DNA of 64,000 nt from Mycobacterium colombiense (GTDB taxonomy: Bacteria > Actinomycetota > Actinomycetes > Mycobacteriales > Mycobacteriaceae). Below, piece by piece: positions 16,572 through 25,917 of the stretch. Within the stretch, counting starts at the first letter, position 1; each line of letters begins with the position of its first letter. The notes under the pieces were generated by a model. The model was given only the letters and a program-made list of their open reading frames with translations. It had not been told where the DNA came from and did not search any database. Made by a program: the position numbers and the translations under genes. The stretch covers positions 124,001-188,000 of the forward strand of contig NZ_MBEI01000017.1 of the NCBI RefSeq assembly GCF_001953985.1, written 5' to 3'.

Positions 16572-18374
16572 ATGACTTCGATCGACACCGGCGGCGGCCG
16601 CCGCGACTCGGGGTTCGCCGCTGCCGCATCGGAAGACGCACGCCGCGAGACGCAAAGCCCGACGGTGCTGGATTCCGCGCACGTCGGCGACATCGTCGGC
16701 GCGTTCGGGCGCATCCGGCACGACGGGGACGGCGGCTACGGGGCGTTCAGCGGGCCTTGGCGCCGCCTGCGCACCCTGGCCGTCATCACCGGTCCGGGGC
16801 TGATCGTCATGGTGGGCGACAACGACGCCGGCGGCGTCGCGACCTACGCGCAGGCCGGCCAGAACTACGGCATGGGCCTGTTGTGGACGCTGGCACTGCT
16901 GATTCCGGTGCTGTACGTGAACCAGGAGATGGTGCTGCGGCTCGGTGCGGTGGCCCGGGTTGGGCACGCCCGCTTGATATTCGAGCGGTTCGGCAAGTTC
17001 TGGGGCGCCTTCAGCGTCGGTGATCTGTTGATCCTGAACGCGTTGACGATCGTGACCGAATTCATCGGCGTCTCACTGGCTCTCGGTTTCCTGGGTTGCC
17101 CGAGGATCGTCGCTGTCCCGGCCGCCGCCGTGCTGCTGTTCGCGGTGGTGGCCGGCGGGTCGTTTCGCCGCTGGGAGCGGCTGATGTTCCTGTTGATCGC
17201 GGTGAACGTGCTGATCTTCCCGATGCTGTGGCTGGTGCATCCGACCCTTAAGGCGACGGCGGTGGGCCTGATCCCGCAGTTCCCGGGCGGGCTCAACTCG
17301 ACGGTGCTGCTGCTGGTGGTCGCGATCGTGGGCACCACGGTCGCGCCGTGGCAGCTGTTCTTCCAGCAGTCCAACGTGGTGGACAAGCGCATCACCGCCC
17401 GCTGGATCCCCTACGGCCGAGCGGATTTGGCCATCGGAATCGTCGTGGTCATGGTCGGTGCGACGGCGTTGATGGCCGTGGCGGCGTTCGGCTTGACCGG
17501 CACCGCCGATGCGGGTCACTTCACCGACGCGGGCGCGGTCGCCTCGGGATTGTCGAAGCATCCGGGCGGCCCGCTTGGGGTGCTGTTCGCGATCATCCTG
17601 CTGGACGCGTCGCTGATCGGCGCCAACGCCGTAGGCCTGGCGACCACCTATGCGGTCGGTGATGCCATGGGCAAGCGGCACTCGTTGCATTGGAAGATTA
17701 GCGAGGCCCCGCTGTTCTACGGCGGCTACGCGATATTGCTCGCGGTTTCGGCGGCGGTCTCCTTCAGCCCCGACCACATCCTGGGCCTGGTGACGCAGGG
17801 CGTCCAGGCGCTCGCCGGTGTCCTGCTTCCCTCGGCCACCGTCTTTCTGGTGCTGCTGTGCAACGACCGGGCGGTGCTGGGCCCGTGGGTGAACACGGTG
17901 CGGCAGAACATCATTGCGTGGACCATCGTGTGGTGTCTGGTGCTGCTGTCGCTGACGTTGACGGCCGCGACCTTCTTTCCGAACCTGTCCACCGCCGCGC
18001 TCGAGGATGGCCTCGCCGGCGGAGCGGTGCTGGGCATCCTCGGCGGCGCGGCAATGATCATCGCCGGCCGGCGGCACCGCAACCTGACCGACGCCGAAGC
18101 CATCGTGCGCACACTCGGCGGCGGCTTGGACCCGGAGGAGGTCGACGAACTCGACGAGGCCTCGTCGCTGACGCGTGCTGAGCGGCGAGCCGTGCGTCGC
18201 CAGGACCGGGCCGCCTGGCAGACCCCGAACATCGCGCTGCTCGATCGGCCGACGATGTCACCGATGCGCCGGGCGGGGCTGTTCACGCTGCGGGGCTACC
18301 TGGTGGTGGCCGTCGCGTTCGTCATCATCAAAATCGTGCAGGCCGGTGTGGTCGGGCCGGCCGCCTCACTGTGA
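16572..18374 (+). CDS. Nramp (SLC11)-family divalent-metal transporter, probable Mg2+-type
   Basis: The protein has 600 residues from ATG 16572 (GAGG 6 bases upstream); a GTG at 16512 would add 20 residues. About eleven hydrophobic helices follow a 75-residue hydrophilic N-terminus. In helix 1 the canonical DPGN is GDNDAGG, and in helix 6 the canonical MPHN-type motif is TTVAPWQLFFQQS, so the metal-selecting Met is Ala. Loss of that Met and a DxDAG helix-1 motif are features I recall for Nramp-related Mg2+ transporters (NRMTs) rather than Mn/Fe importers. Control by an Mg2+ riboswitch agrees. A long cytosolic loop (about 510-570) carries acidic DPEEVDELDE. It overlaps the convergent MDR gene by 9 bp. 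Confidence 0.85.
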   Translation: MTSIDTGGGRRDSGFAAAASEDARRETQSPTVLDSAHVGDIVGAFGRIRHDGDGGYGAFSGPWRRLRTLAVITGPGLIVMVGDNDAGGVATYAQAGQNYGMGLLWTLALLIPVLYVNQEMVLRLGAVARVGHARLIFERFGKFWGAFSVGDLLILNALTIVTEFIGVSLALGFLGCPRIVAVPAAAVLLFAVVAGGSFRRWERLMFLLIAVNVLIFPMLWLVHPTLKATAVGLIPQFPGGLNSTVLLLVVAIVGTTVAPWQLFFQQSNVVDKRITARWIPYGRADLAIGIVVVMVGATALMAVAAFGLTGTADAGHFTDAGAVASGLSKHPGGPLGVLFAIILLDASLIGANAVGLATTYAVGDAMGKRHSLHWKISEAPLFYGGYAILLAVSAAVSFSPDHILGLVTQGVQALAGVLLPSATVFLVLLCNDRAVLGPWVNTVRQNIIAWTIVWCLVLLSLTLTAATFFPNLSTAALEDGLAGGAVLGILGGAAMIIAGRRHRNLTDAEAIVRTLGGGLDPEEVDELDEASSLTRAERRAVRRQDRAAWQTPNIALLDRPTMSPMRRAGLFTLRGYLVVAVAFVIIKIVQAGVVGPAASL

Positions 18375-19310
18375 GTTAGTGGGCAGCAGAACGATTTTCC
18401 CGTGGGTGTGCCGCTGTTCCAGCTCGGCATATGCGTCGGCCACCCGGTCCAGCGGGTAGGTCGCGGCGATGTCGAATTCGATGGCGCCGGAGACGATCAG
18501 GTTGGCCATCTCGGCGAGCACCCCGGGCGTCGAGGCCTCCATGCTGCCCTCGGTCTTGGCGCCCACTTCCCCCGCCTTCTGGAACGAGATGATGGTGTCG
18601 ATCCGCTCGGGTGCCACGCCGAGATCGACGGCGAGCTGGACGTAGTCCGGGCCGAACAGGTCGATGAATGCGTCGATACCATCCGGCGCCGCCTCGCGCA
18701 GCCGCTCGGCCAGCCCGTCACCATAGGCGATCGGAATGACGCCATGCGCGCGCAGCCAGTCGGCGTTGCCGGGCCCGGCGATGCCGAGCACCCGCGCCTC
18801 GCGCAGCACCAGGAGCTGCACGACCATGGTGCCCACCCCGCCCGCGGCGGCCGACACCGCGATCGTCTCACCCGGTTGGGGTGCGACCGCGCGGACGGCC
18901 GCATAGGCGGTCACCCCGACCACATACAGCGAACCCGCTGCCTCCCAACTGAGTTGGGCCGGTTTGCGGATCAACTGGTTCACCGGGACCGCGGTGTGGG
19001 TGGCGTGGCTGGACCGGCGCATGCTGAATCCCAGGACTTCGTCGCCGACGGAGAACTCGGTGACCCCGGGTCCCACGGCGGTGACGACGCCGGCCAGGTC
19101 GCTGCCCTGTCCGGAAGGGAAGGTGGCCGGGAACATCTCGTGCATCGCCCCGACCCGGATGCCGGCCTCACCGGGGTTTATCCCCGCGGCTCGAACCTCG
19201 ACGACGACCTCGCCGGGCCCGGGGGAGGGCATCTTGATGTCGGCGACGTACAGCACCTCACGTCCCCCGTAACGGTCGAACCGCACTGCGCGCGCCGCTG
19301 CAGCCGTCAT
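18366..19310 (-). CDS. NADPH:quinone reductase-like MDR oxidoreductase
   Basis: The protein has 314 residues of the zinc-free medium-chain dehydrogenase type: VRFDRYGGREVLYV, AAGINPGEAGIR, GSDLAGVVTAVGPGVTEFSVGDEVLG and a Rossmann AAAGGVGTMVVQL. The Zn-binding Cys/His set of alcohol dehydrogenases is missing. It probably reduces a quinone or an alpha,beta-unsaturated carbonyl with NADPH. ATG 19310 is chosen over the upstream in-frame starts because AAGGAGATCGGC directly precedes it. It is a single-gene unit, divergent from the lipoprotein gene. Confidence 0.88.
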   Translation of the reverse strand: MTAAAARAVRFDRYGGREVLYVADIKMPSPGPGEVVVEVRAAGINPGEAGIRVGAMHEMFPATFPSGQGSDLAGVVTAVGPGVTEFSVGDEVLGFSMRRSSHATHTAVPVNQLIRKPAQLSWEAAGSLYVVGVTAYAAVRAVAPQPGETIAVSAAAGGVGTMVVQLLVLREARVLGIAGPGNADWLRAHGVIPIAYGDGLAERLREAAPDGIDAFIDLFGPDYVQLAVDLGVAPERIDTIISFQKAGEVGAKTEGSMEASTPGVLAEMANLIVSGAIEFDIAATYPLDRVADAYAELEQRHTHGKIVLLPTNSQ

Positions 19311-19491
19311 GCCGATCTCCTTTCGCGCGAGGATGCTCTTACCCACGCCAGCATAGGCACCCGAAGTGCTACCCATAGGCCGCCGAGTGGGCATATGTTC
19401 GTAGCAAAGCCTGGTTCACACCAGCATTTCGCCGGCGGCGTCGGGAGCCGCGGTGAAAGCCGGATACCGATGACACGTGGAAGGAACATGC

Positions 19492-20103
19492 GTGGAAGTT
19501 GATCGGATCGGCATCGCCGGATGGGCCGCTGCCGTCGTAGTGGTCGGCGCCGCGAGCACCGGGTGCGGCAGCGACGACAAGGCCTCGGCCCCGCCGGCGT
19601 CGAGTACCACCGCTTCGACCAGTTCGAGCGCGGTCACCGGCCCGCCCTCGGGCCAACCCTCGGATTACGGCTTCTTGTTGATCAAGCCCAACGACGTGGG
19701 AGGCGGTCTCACCGCGCCGCAGTCGCCCATGCTCAACCCCAACAACGCGCCGGGTGTCGCCCAGCTGTTCGCCAACGCCGACAGCAGCCGCCGGCTGTGG
19801 GACACCATCACGGTCGCCGCGGATCCGGCGGCGGCCGCCACCGAATTGGCTTCCACCCAAGGCGGTTACAACGGCAAGGTGAACGGGAGTTGGCAGCCGC
19901 TCGCCGTCGGCGCCCACGGGGTGACGATCTCGGGCACCTCGCCGGACAACTCCCAGGCGATGACGGTCTTGGTCTTCACCGAAGGCAAGGCGCTGGTCAC
20001 CCTGGAATTCGACAGCGCGCCGACCGATCCGATCGATCCGGCCGTCGCCCTCGACATCGCCCGCAAGCAGGATGCCGCGGTCAAGGCCGGGCTGCACGGC
20101 TAG
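19492..20103 (+). CDS. Putative secreted lipoprotein
   Basis: The protein has 203 residues from GTG 19492, with AAGGA 6 bases upstream. A hydrophobic signal stretch (GWAAAVVVVGAA) ends in STGC, a lipobox with an unusual Ser at -3, followed by a Ser/Thr/Ala/Pro-rich linker (about 25-50). The mature domain has DYGFLLIKPNDVG and ISGTSPDNSQAMTVLVFTEG and resembles small mycobacterial Lpq/Lpr lipoproteins. I do not recognise the exact family or function. It is convergent with the carboxylic acid reductase gene with a 3-bp gap. Confidence 0.75.
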   Translation: MEVDRIGIAGWAAAVVVVGAASTGCGSDDKASAPPASSTTASTSSSAVTGPPSGQPSDYGFLLIKPNDVGGGLTAPQSPMLNPNNAPGVAQLFANADSSRRLWDTITVAADPAAAATELASTQGGYNGKVNGSWQPLAVGAHGVTISGTSPDNSQAMTVLVFTEGKALVTLEFDSAPTDPIDPAVALDIARKQDAAVKAGLHG

Positions 20104-20106
20104 CGG

Positions 20107-23100
20107 TTACACCAGGCCCAGCAAGTGCAGATCGGCGACGTACTTGTCGATCAACGCCGCCGACAGATGCGGAATGTCTTCATCTGCACCGATTTTCGCC
20201 GACCGGACGGCGCTGCGGAACACGTCGGTGGGGGCCGGGGCTCCGCGCAGCGGCGTCTCCGGTTTGCGGTAGGCGTCCAGCAACGGCAGCACCGAATGCT
20301 GGCGCTGCGTGTCGGGCAACGCGCGAAGCGCGGTCGTGAACCGGCCCAGCCACTCGTCGTAGTCGTCGATGCGCCGGATGTCGTGCCCGGCGGCGACCAA
20401 CCAGTCGACGAACACATCCAGCGAGATGCCGTCGTCGTGCGGGTTCATCACGTCGAAGGACCGGTAGGCGCCGGCACCCTCCGCGGCCGAGGCGATCTGT
20501 TCGCCGAGCGTGGTCACCGCTTCGGCCACGAAGTCGGCGGGCAGCCCGTCGTAGTGGGCGACCGGCCGGTTTCCCTGCGGATCGGTCTGGTAGAAGGAGG
20601 CCGGTGCGATTCCGGTGGTCAGCAAGCTGAATACCAAGCGGGTGAACGCATCTGGAACGTTGAGCTGCCCGGCATACCGGCTGTGCGCCAGGATCATGTC
20701 GGACCGGAAGACCGCGACCGGCAAGCCGCACAGGTCGTGCGCCTCGCGCAGCAACACCTCGCCGGCCCACTTGCTGTTCGCGTACCCGTTCGCATAGCTG
20801 TCATCGACCGGTCGCAGCGCGCTGACGGTGCGGATATCGCCATCCTCGGCGAACGCGGCCGGATCGACCGACAGGGCCACCGCGACGGTCGACATGTATG
20901 TGACGGGCTTGACCCGTATCGTGATCGCCAGGCGAATCAGTTCGGCGGTGCCCACCACGTTGGGGCCGAACAGTTGGTCGTAGGGCAACACGTGGTTGAC
21001 GAGCGCGGCCGGATGCACGATCAGATCCACACTTCGTGCTAGGCGCTCCCAGGTGCCTTGCTCCAGGCCAAGATTCGGCTCACCGATGTCGCCGACGATG
21101 ACCTCGAGGTGCTCCGCGGCCAGCCTGTGGAATCGCTCCAGCAGCTGCGGATCGCCGCTGTCGAAGACGGCCTCCAGGCGTTTGGTGGCCGCCGCGGTAT
21201 CCGCGGCGCGGATGACGGAGATGAGTTTTCCGCCAGTCTCGGCGAGCCGTTCGAGCCACTCCAGGATGAGGAAGCGGCCGAGGTAGCCGTTTGCGCCGGT
21301 GAGCAGGACGGTGTGCGGCGTGCCTGTTGCGCGCGGCAGCGCCGGCGCCTCGGCCAGGGTGGTCGCGTCGATGAACTTGTCCAAGGTGAGGTCCGCGGCG
21401 CGGACCTGCGTCGCGCCGCGCCCATGCACGGTTGCGAAGGTCGGCCGCCGCGACCCCGATTCGCGTTCGGACTCAACGTATTCCGCGAGCTGTCCCAGGT
21501 CGGTCGCCGGGCCGGTGATCATTCCGACGGGCACCTCGACGTCGAAGATGTCACGCAGCAGGTTGGAAAACGTCAACGCCGACAAGGAGTCGCCGCCGAG
21601 CTCGATGAACAGCGCGTCGGGGGCCGGTGGTCCGCCGGCCAGGCCGAGCAGCGCCTCGGCGGCACGGCTGAGGGTGAAGATCACCGGATGGTCGGCCGCG
21701 CCTTCGCGCAACGCACGCAATTCGGTCACCCGGTTTTCGGCCAGCTCCGTGTACAGCTGTTCGAGCCGGGCGCCGTAGTGCTCTTTGAGCTTGGGCCGCA
21801 GCAGCTTTCCCACCCCGGAGAGCAGGCCGTTGTCCTCGCTGAACGGCTCCGTCTCGACCACGAAGTCGACGGGTACCTCGTAGGATTGCAGCTCGGCGAG
21901 TTTGGCCGACTGGCGCAGGGATTCGCCCAGGGCGGCCTTCAGGCCGTCGGCGTCGCCGGCGAACCTCTCCGCGGCGTCGTCGGTCGGGACCACAACGGCC
22001 AGCAGATAGGGCCGTTCGCTGTTGCCGTAGACGAAGATCTGACGCACCAGGGCCGCGCTGGAGAACACCGCCTCCAGGCGCGCCACGGCCACGAACTCGC
22101 CCTGCGCCAACTTCAGCACGTTGTTACGGCGGTCGACGTAGGCGAGCCGGCCCGGCTCCAGCTCGGCCATCACGTCACCGGTGCGGTAGTAGCCCTCGGG
22201 ATCGAAGGCCTTGGCCGTGACATCGGGCCGTTTGAAGTACCCCGGCATGGCGGTCAGCGACTTCACCAGCAATTCGCCTCGCGGATAAGGCTTGTCGGTG
22301 AGGAAATAGCCCAACTCGGGAACATCGATGAGCTTGTAGCCCAGCACCGGCGGTTGGTTGATCCGGCCATCCTTGGTCACCATGCCGACCTCGGTCAGGC
22401 CGTAGCCGTCGAGAACATGGACGCCCAAACAGGTTTCGATGAAGCTGCGCATCTCGGCCGCCAGCGGCGCCGTGCCGCAGAAGGCGGTCACGATGCGTCC
22501 ACCCAGGACCTGCTCGCGCAGCTCGGTCTGCGCTTGCGCCTGTGCCGCGGCGGTGTCGGCGCCCGCAGTTTCGAATCGATCGACCGCGCTCTGGTAGCGC
22601 TGGTACAGCATCTCCGCCACCCGTGGCACCAACCCCATTTCGGTGGGGCGCACCAGGTTCCAGTCGTCGAACAGGGTGGACAGGTCGCTCTCCGGGACGA
22701 AGTAACTGGTGCCGCCCGCCTGGAACGCCGTCGACAGCGGTATCCGGCCGCCCAGGTGATTGAGGGGCATGAAATTCACGTTGATCACCGGGGTGTCGGT
22801 GAAGTCGGGCATCAGCTCGTTGGTCCACAGCCGGCACAGCATCCGCTCGGTGTACATGGCGCCCTTGGGCAACCCGGTGCTGCCCGACGTGTACATGATC
22901 ATGGCCAGCCGCTCGTCGGTGTCGCCGGTGAACATCGGCTCGGGCGGCAGGGTCCGCCCGCGTTCGATCACATCGTCGAGGGTCTCGATGGTGACGGCGG
23001 CGCCGGCGGCCGCTAGCTTCGCCTGCGCTCGTTCGACGGCCTCGCGTTGTTCATCGATTTCGGGCCGGTAGTCGAAGACCACGACCCGCCGCAACGACGA

Positions 23101-23688
23101 GCTACCCAGTGCCACTTCGACGGCGAGGTCGAGATAACCGACACCGGCGGCCAATGTGGAGGGCTCCACCTCCTCGACGATCGGCCTCAGCCGCGAGGCC
23201 GTCGTGTTGTGCTGCAACGGCACCGCCACCAGCCCGAGGTAGGCACAGACCAGATCGATCGTGAGGTACTCGGCGCTTGCGAAACCGACGGTGGCGACGA
23301 CATCGCCGGGCGCAACAGGATTGGCGGCGTCGTGTCGCCATGCGCCCGCGATGGCGCGGACGTTCGCCCACAGTTCGCGGTAGGTCAGGGTGTCGAACCG
23401 GGGCAGCAGTTGCGCGCTGGTTCGGCCGGTGGCCTGGTCGGTGGTCAACGATCGGGCACGCCAGCCCAGTGCGGGGCGATCGGCGTAGCCCTCAGCGAAG
23501 ATTTCCAGGATCTGCGGCAGCCGAAGGCCGGGTTCGCGTGCCGCGAGTTGCAGGGCGGAATCGGGCTTGGTGGTGCGGAACTCTTCGTCGTGGGCATCCA
23601 GGTCGTGGATGCGGTCGGCTACCTGTTGGCGCGCCGCGCTGATCGGGCCTGTGGAGCTAACTTTCGCGCGCTTCGCGTCATCGGTCAT
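20107..23688 (-). CDS. car: Carboxylic acid reductase (adenylation-carrier-reductase, FadD9-like)
   Basis: The protein has 1193 residues from ATG 23688 (GAGAGG upstream); the in-frame GTG at 23706 is less likely. The adenylation domain has [19 protein letters not shown] and GYGLTEVGM, then YRTGDV. The carrier domain has the phosphopantetheine Ser701 in LGGDSLSAL. The NAD(P) thioester-reductase domain has [11 protein letters not shown] and a YANSKWAGE Tyr/Lys pair. The family reduces fatty or aromatic acids to aldehydes with ATP and NADPH after activation by a phosphopantetheinyl transferase. A consensus CRP palindrome lies 72 bp upstream of the start. M. tuberculosis FadD9 (Rv2590) is the closest remembered relative. 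Confidence 0.95.
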   Translation of the reverse strand: MTDDAKRAKVSSTGPISAARQQVADRIHDLDAHDEEFRTTKPDSALQLAAREPGLRLPQILEIFAEGYADRPALGWRARSLTTDQATGRTSAQLLPRFDTLTYRELWANVRAIAGAWRHDAANPVAPGDVVATVGFASAEYLTIDLVCAYLGLVAVPLQHNTTASRLRPIVEEVEPSTLAAGVGYLDLAVEVALGSSSLRRVVVFDYRPEIDEQREAVERAQAKLAAAGAAVTIETLDDVIERGRTLPPEPMFTGDTDERLAMIMYTSGSTGLPKGAMYTERMLCRLWTNELMPDFTDTPVINVNFMPLNHLGGRIPLSTAFQAGGTSYFVPESDLSTLFDDWNLVRPTEMGLVPRVAEMLYQRYQSAVDRFETAGADTAAAQAQAQTELREQVLGGRIVTAFCGTAPLAAEMRSFIETCLGVHVLDGYGLTEVGMVTKDGRINQPPVLGYKLIDVPELGYFLTDKPYPRGELLVKSLTAMPGYFKRPDVTAKAFDPEGYYRTGDVMAELEPGRLAYVDRRNNVLKLAQGEFVAVARLEAVFSSAALVRQIFVYGNSERPYLLAVVVPTDDAAERFAGDADGLKAALGESLRQSAKLAELQSYEVPVDFVVETEPFSEDNGLLSGVGKLLRPKLKEHYGARLEQLYTELAENRVTELRALREGAADHPVIFTLSRAAEALLGLAGGPPAPDALFIELGGDSLSALTFSNLLRDIFDVEVPVGMITGPATDLGQLAEYVESERESGSRRPTFATVHGRGATQVRAADLTLDKFIDATTLAEAPALPRATGTPHTVLLTGANGYLGRFLILEWLERLAETGGKLISVIRAADTAAATKRLEAVFDSGDPQLLERFHRLAAEHLEVIVGDIGEPNLGLEQGTWERLARSVDLIVHPAALVNHVLPYDQLFGPNVVGTAELIRLAITIRVKPVTYMSTVAVALSVDPAAFAEDGDIRTVSALRPVDDSYANGYANSKWAGEVLLREAHDLCGLPVAVFRSDMILAHSRYAGQLNVPDAFTRLVFSLLTTGIAPASFYQTDPQGNRPVAHYDGLPADFVAEAVTTLGEQIASAAEGAGAYRSFDVMNPHDDGISLDVFVDWLVAAGHDIRRIDDYDEWLGRFTTALRALPDTQRQHSVLPLLDAYRKPETPLRGAPAPTDVFRSAVRSAKIGADEDIPHLSAALIDKYVADLHLLGLV

Positions 23689-23759
23689 GGCCCGCCTCTC
23701 GTTCACGATCGTCCGTCTACCTGAACGAACCCCCGCGGGTCACGCTTCCGTTCAATGGT

Positions 23760-23775
23760 TGTGACGGTCGTCACA
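23760..23775. promoter_or_regulatory. Consensus CRP (cAMP receptor) palindrome upstream of car
   Basis: TGTGACGGTCGTCACA fits TGTGA-N6-TCACA exactly and has perfect 7-bp arms. This is the consensus for mycobacterial CRP (Rv3676-type) as well as E. coli CRP. It is centred about 80 bp before the car ATG and 55 bp after the ldtA stop, so car is the likely target. Whether it activates or represses cannot be told without the transcription start. Confidence 0.7.
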
Positions 23776-23829
23776 GCGCGACGGAGGCGCGGGTGAGTTC
23801 AGGGCACGCCGGGGATGCGTGGTTGGCGC

Positions 23830-24585
23830 TCAGGCCACGACCTGAATGGGATCGCCCACGTTCACCTCGTTGAAGTACCAGGCGGCGTTGTCGGGGCTGA
23901 GGTTGATGCAGCCATGGCTGACGTTGGCGTTGCCCTGGGAATCAACAGACCACGGGGCGGAGTGCACGTAGACGCCGCTCCAGGTGACGCGGACGGCGTA
24001 CGAGGCGGTGATCTTGTATCCCTCGGGAGAGCTGAGCGGGATGCCGATGGTTCGCGAGTCCATCACCACGGTGCGCTGCTTTTCCAGCGCGGTGAAGCTA
24101 CCCATCGGGGTCGGCCGGCTCGGCTTGCCCATCGACGCCGGCATGGTGCGCAGCACCTCATCGTTCCTGCTGACGGTGAAGGTGTGCTTGGAGATGCTGG
24201 CGACGCCGACCAGCGCATCGCCGGTGTCGAAGCCCGTCGACAGGGCCTGCACGCCGACCGACACATGGGTGTGGGCCGGCCAGTATTGGTTGGGCACCCA
24301 CTGCACGACAGTGTTCTGGATCCACTCGAAGTGTCCGGGGGTGCCGCTGGGCGACGTGACGCGGATCGAGCGTTCGGCGGCGGCCCGATCGGCCACCGGA
24401 GCGGTGAATGTCACCACCACCGGGTGGGCCACTCCCACCACCGCGCCGTCCGCAGGCAAAATCGAGGCCACCGCGGGGCTGGGTTGCGGTAGCGGCACGG
24501 CGGCGGTGCTCCGGCCGACCGGGGCCACCAGGCCCATAGCCGTGATCGCGACCATAACAAATAGATAACGAACACCGCGACGCAT
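23830..24585 (-). CDS. ldtA: L,D-transpeptidase LdtA (Ldt-Mt1-like)
   Basis: The protein has 251 residues, the same length as M. tuberculosis Rv0116c. An N-terminal hydrophobic signal or anchor (VRYLFVMVAITAMGLVAPVG) is followed by an Ig-like domain (about 45-120) and a YkuD catalytic domain with HSAPWSVDSQGNANVSHGCI holding the catalytic Cys226. It makes 3-to-3 cross-links in peptidoglycan and is a carbapenem target in the family. ATG 24585 is chosen because it gives the known signal peptide start MRRGVRYL. It is divergent from oxyS. Confidence 0.94.
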   Translation of the reverse strand: MRRGVRYLFVMVAITAMGLVAPVGRSTAAVPLPQPSPAVASILPADGAVVGVAHPVVVTFTAPVADRAAAERSIRVTSPSGTPGHFEWIQNTVVQWVPNQYWPAHTHVSVGVQALSTGFDTGDALVGVASISKHTFTVSRNDEVLRTMPASMGKPSRPTPMGSFTALEKQRTVVMDSRTIGIPLSSPEGYKITASYAVRVTWSGVYVHSAPWSVDSQGNANVSHGCINLSPDNAAWYFNEVNVGDPIQVVA

Positions 24586-24984
24586 AGCGTCCACCCTTCG
24601 AGATGGTGCGATCAACACATCGACATTCTACTGGTTACCCACTTACCACCGGCTTCAGCAAACAATGACAGGTTGGCCCGGGCACCGTGGTAACGATTCG
24701 ATCACCGATTGAGTTCAACGCCGTCGGGTGCAGCGAAATCGGTAGAACCGCGCGTGATCGCCACCCCAAGGTCGTCGCTCGAACTCGGGCCGCGACTGCT
24801 GTGAAAGGGACGCCAATGCTTGGGTTTTCGCGGCCGTGGCCATTCGGCCAGCCCGCTTGGCCGAATTCATAGGGATAGCCGCAAAAGTCGTGGCCCAAAC
24901 GTTCGGCTTGGCCCGCCCGCCGGCGACGGGTTAGCCTCAGCGGGATCGGTGCCCCAAGGCCGAGCCCGAACCCGAGGAGTGCGG
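24586..24984. other. Divergent intergenic region between ldtA and oxyS
   Basis: About 400 bp without a credible gene; short frames here lack ribosome-binding sites and codon bias. It must hold the promoters of both ldtA and oxyS. The one clear structure is the palindrome at 24842-24866. Two weak AT-rich stretches occur near 24590-24660, on the ldtA side. Confidence 0.6.
24842..24866. promoter_or_regulatory. Perfect 9-bp inverted repeat upstream of oxyS
   Basis: ATTCGGCCA and TGGCCGAAT are exact reverse complements separated by GCCCGCT. The centre lies about 131 bp before the oxyS start. Size and symmetry suit a LysR-type recognition site, so OxyS autoregulation is plausible. The same arms could also form an RNA hairpin. 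Confidence 0.5.
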
Positions 24985-25917
24985 GTGCTCTTCCGTCAGC
25001 TGGAGTATTTCGTTGCGGTCGCTTCCGAGCGACACTTCGCCCGGGCGGCCGAGAAATGCTTTGTCTCCCAGCCGGCGCTGTCGGCCGCGATCGCCAAGCT
25101 GGAGCGAGAACTGAACGTCACGCTGATCAACCGCGGGCACAGCTTCGAGGGCCTCACGCCCGAAGGTGAGCGGTTGGTGGTGTGGGCCAGGCGGATTCTG
25201 GCCGAGCACGACGCGTTCAAGTCCGAAGTGGACGCCGTGCGTTCGGGCATCACCGGAACCCTGCGGCTGGGCACCGTTCCCACCGCGTCCACGACCGCGT
25301 CACTGGTGCTCTCGGCGTTCTGTTCGGCGCACCCACTGGTGAAGGTGCACATCCTGTCCCGGCTGGCAGCCACCGAACTGTACCGCCGCCTGCGCGAGTT
25401 CGAGATCGATGCCGCCATCGTGCATGCGGCGCCCGACGAGGCCCATGACGTGAACCTGGTTCCGCTGTACCAGGAGCGCTACGTGTTGTTGGCGCCCGCG
25501 GACATGGTGGGATCCGGTGCGGCGACGATGACCTGGGCGGAGGCCGCGCAGCTCCCGCTGGCGTTGCTCACCCCCGACATGCGTGATCGCCAGATCATCG
25601 ACAAAGCGTTCGCCGACCATTCGATCACCGTCAGTCCGCAGGTCGAAACCGATTCCGTCGCATCATTATTCGCGCAGGCATCGGCGGGCAACTGGGCGTC
25701 CATCGTGCCGCACACGTGGCTGTGGACGTCACCACTGGGTCCGGACATCCGGGCGGTGGAGATGGTCGATCCGGTGCTCAAAGCCGACGTCGCCCTGGCC
25801 ACCAACTCGAGCGGGCCCGGATCGCCGATCGCCCGCGCGCTGGCCGCGTCCGCCGGGCAGCTTTCGCTGAACGAGTTTTTCGACGCGCAGCTGTTGGGCC
25901 TTACCCGCCGGCGCTGA
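24985..25917 (+). CDS. oxyS: LysR-family regulator OxyS
   Basis: The protein has 310 residues. The N-terminal helix-turn-helix reads LFRQLEYFVAVASERHFARA, then AAEKCFVSQPALSAAIAKLE, with the effector domain behind it (LRLGTVPTAST start). Sequence and position next to oxcA match M. tuberculosis Rv0117. That protein was named oxyS after an oxidative stress role. GTG 24985 has CGAGGA 6 bases upstream; a GTG two codons earlier is an alternative. It converges with oxcA, overlapping it by 17 bp. Confidence 0.92.
   Translation: MLFRQLEYFVAVASERHFARAAEKCFVSQPALSAAIAKLERELNVTLINRGHSFEGLTPEGERLVVWARRILAEHDAFKSEVDAVRSGITGTLRLGTVPTASTTASLVLSAFCSAHPLVKVHILSRLAATELYRRLREFEIDAAIVHAAPDEAHDVNLVPLYQERYVLLAPADMVGSGAATMTWAEAAQLPLALLTPDMRDRQIIDKAFADHSITVSPQVETDSVASLFAQASAGNWASIVPHTWLWTSPLGPDIRAVEMVDPVLKADVALATNSSGPGSPIARALAASAGQLSLNEFFDAQLLGLTRRR

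Noticed and set aside
24842..24866. Classical T-N11-A LysR box within the palindrome
   Set aside because: The symmetric pair 11 bases apart is C and G, not T and A. Only the palindrome itself is claimed.
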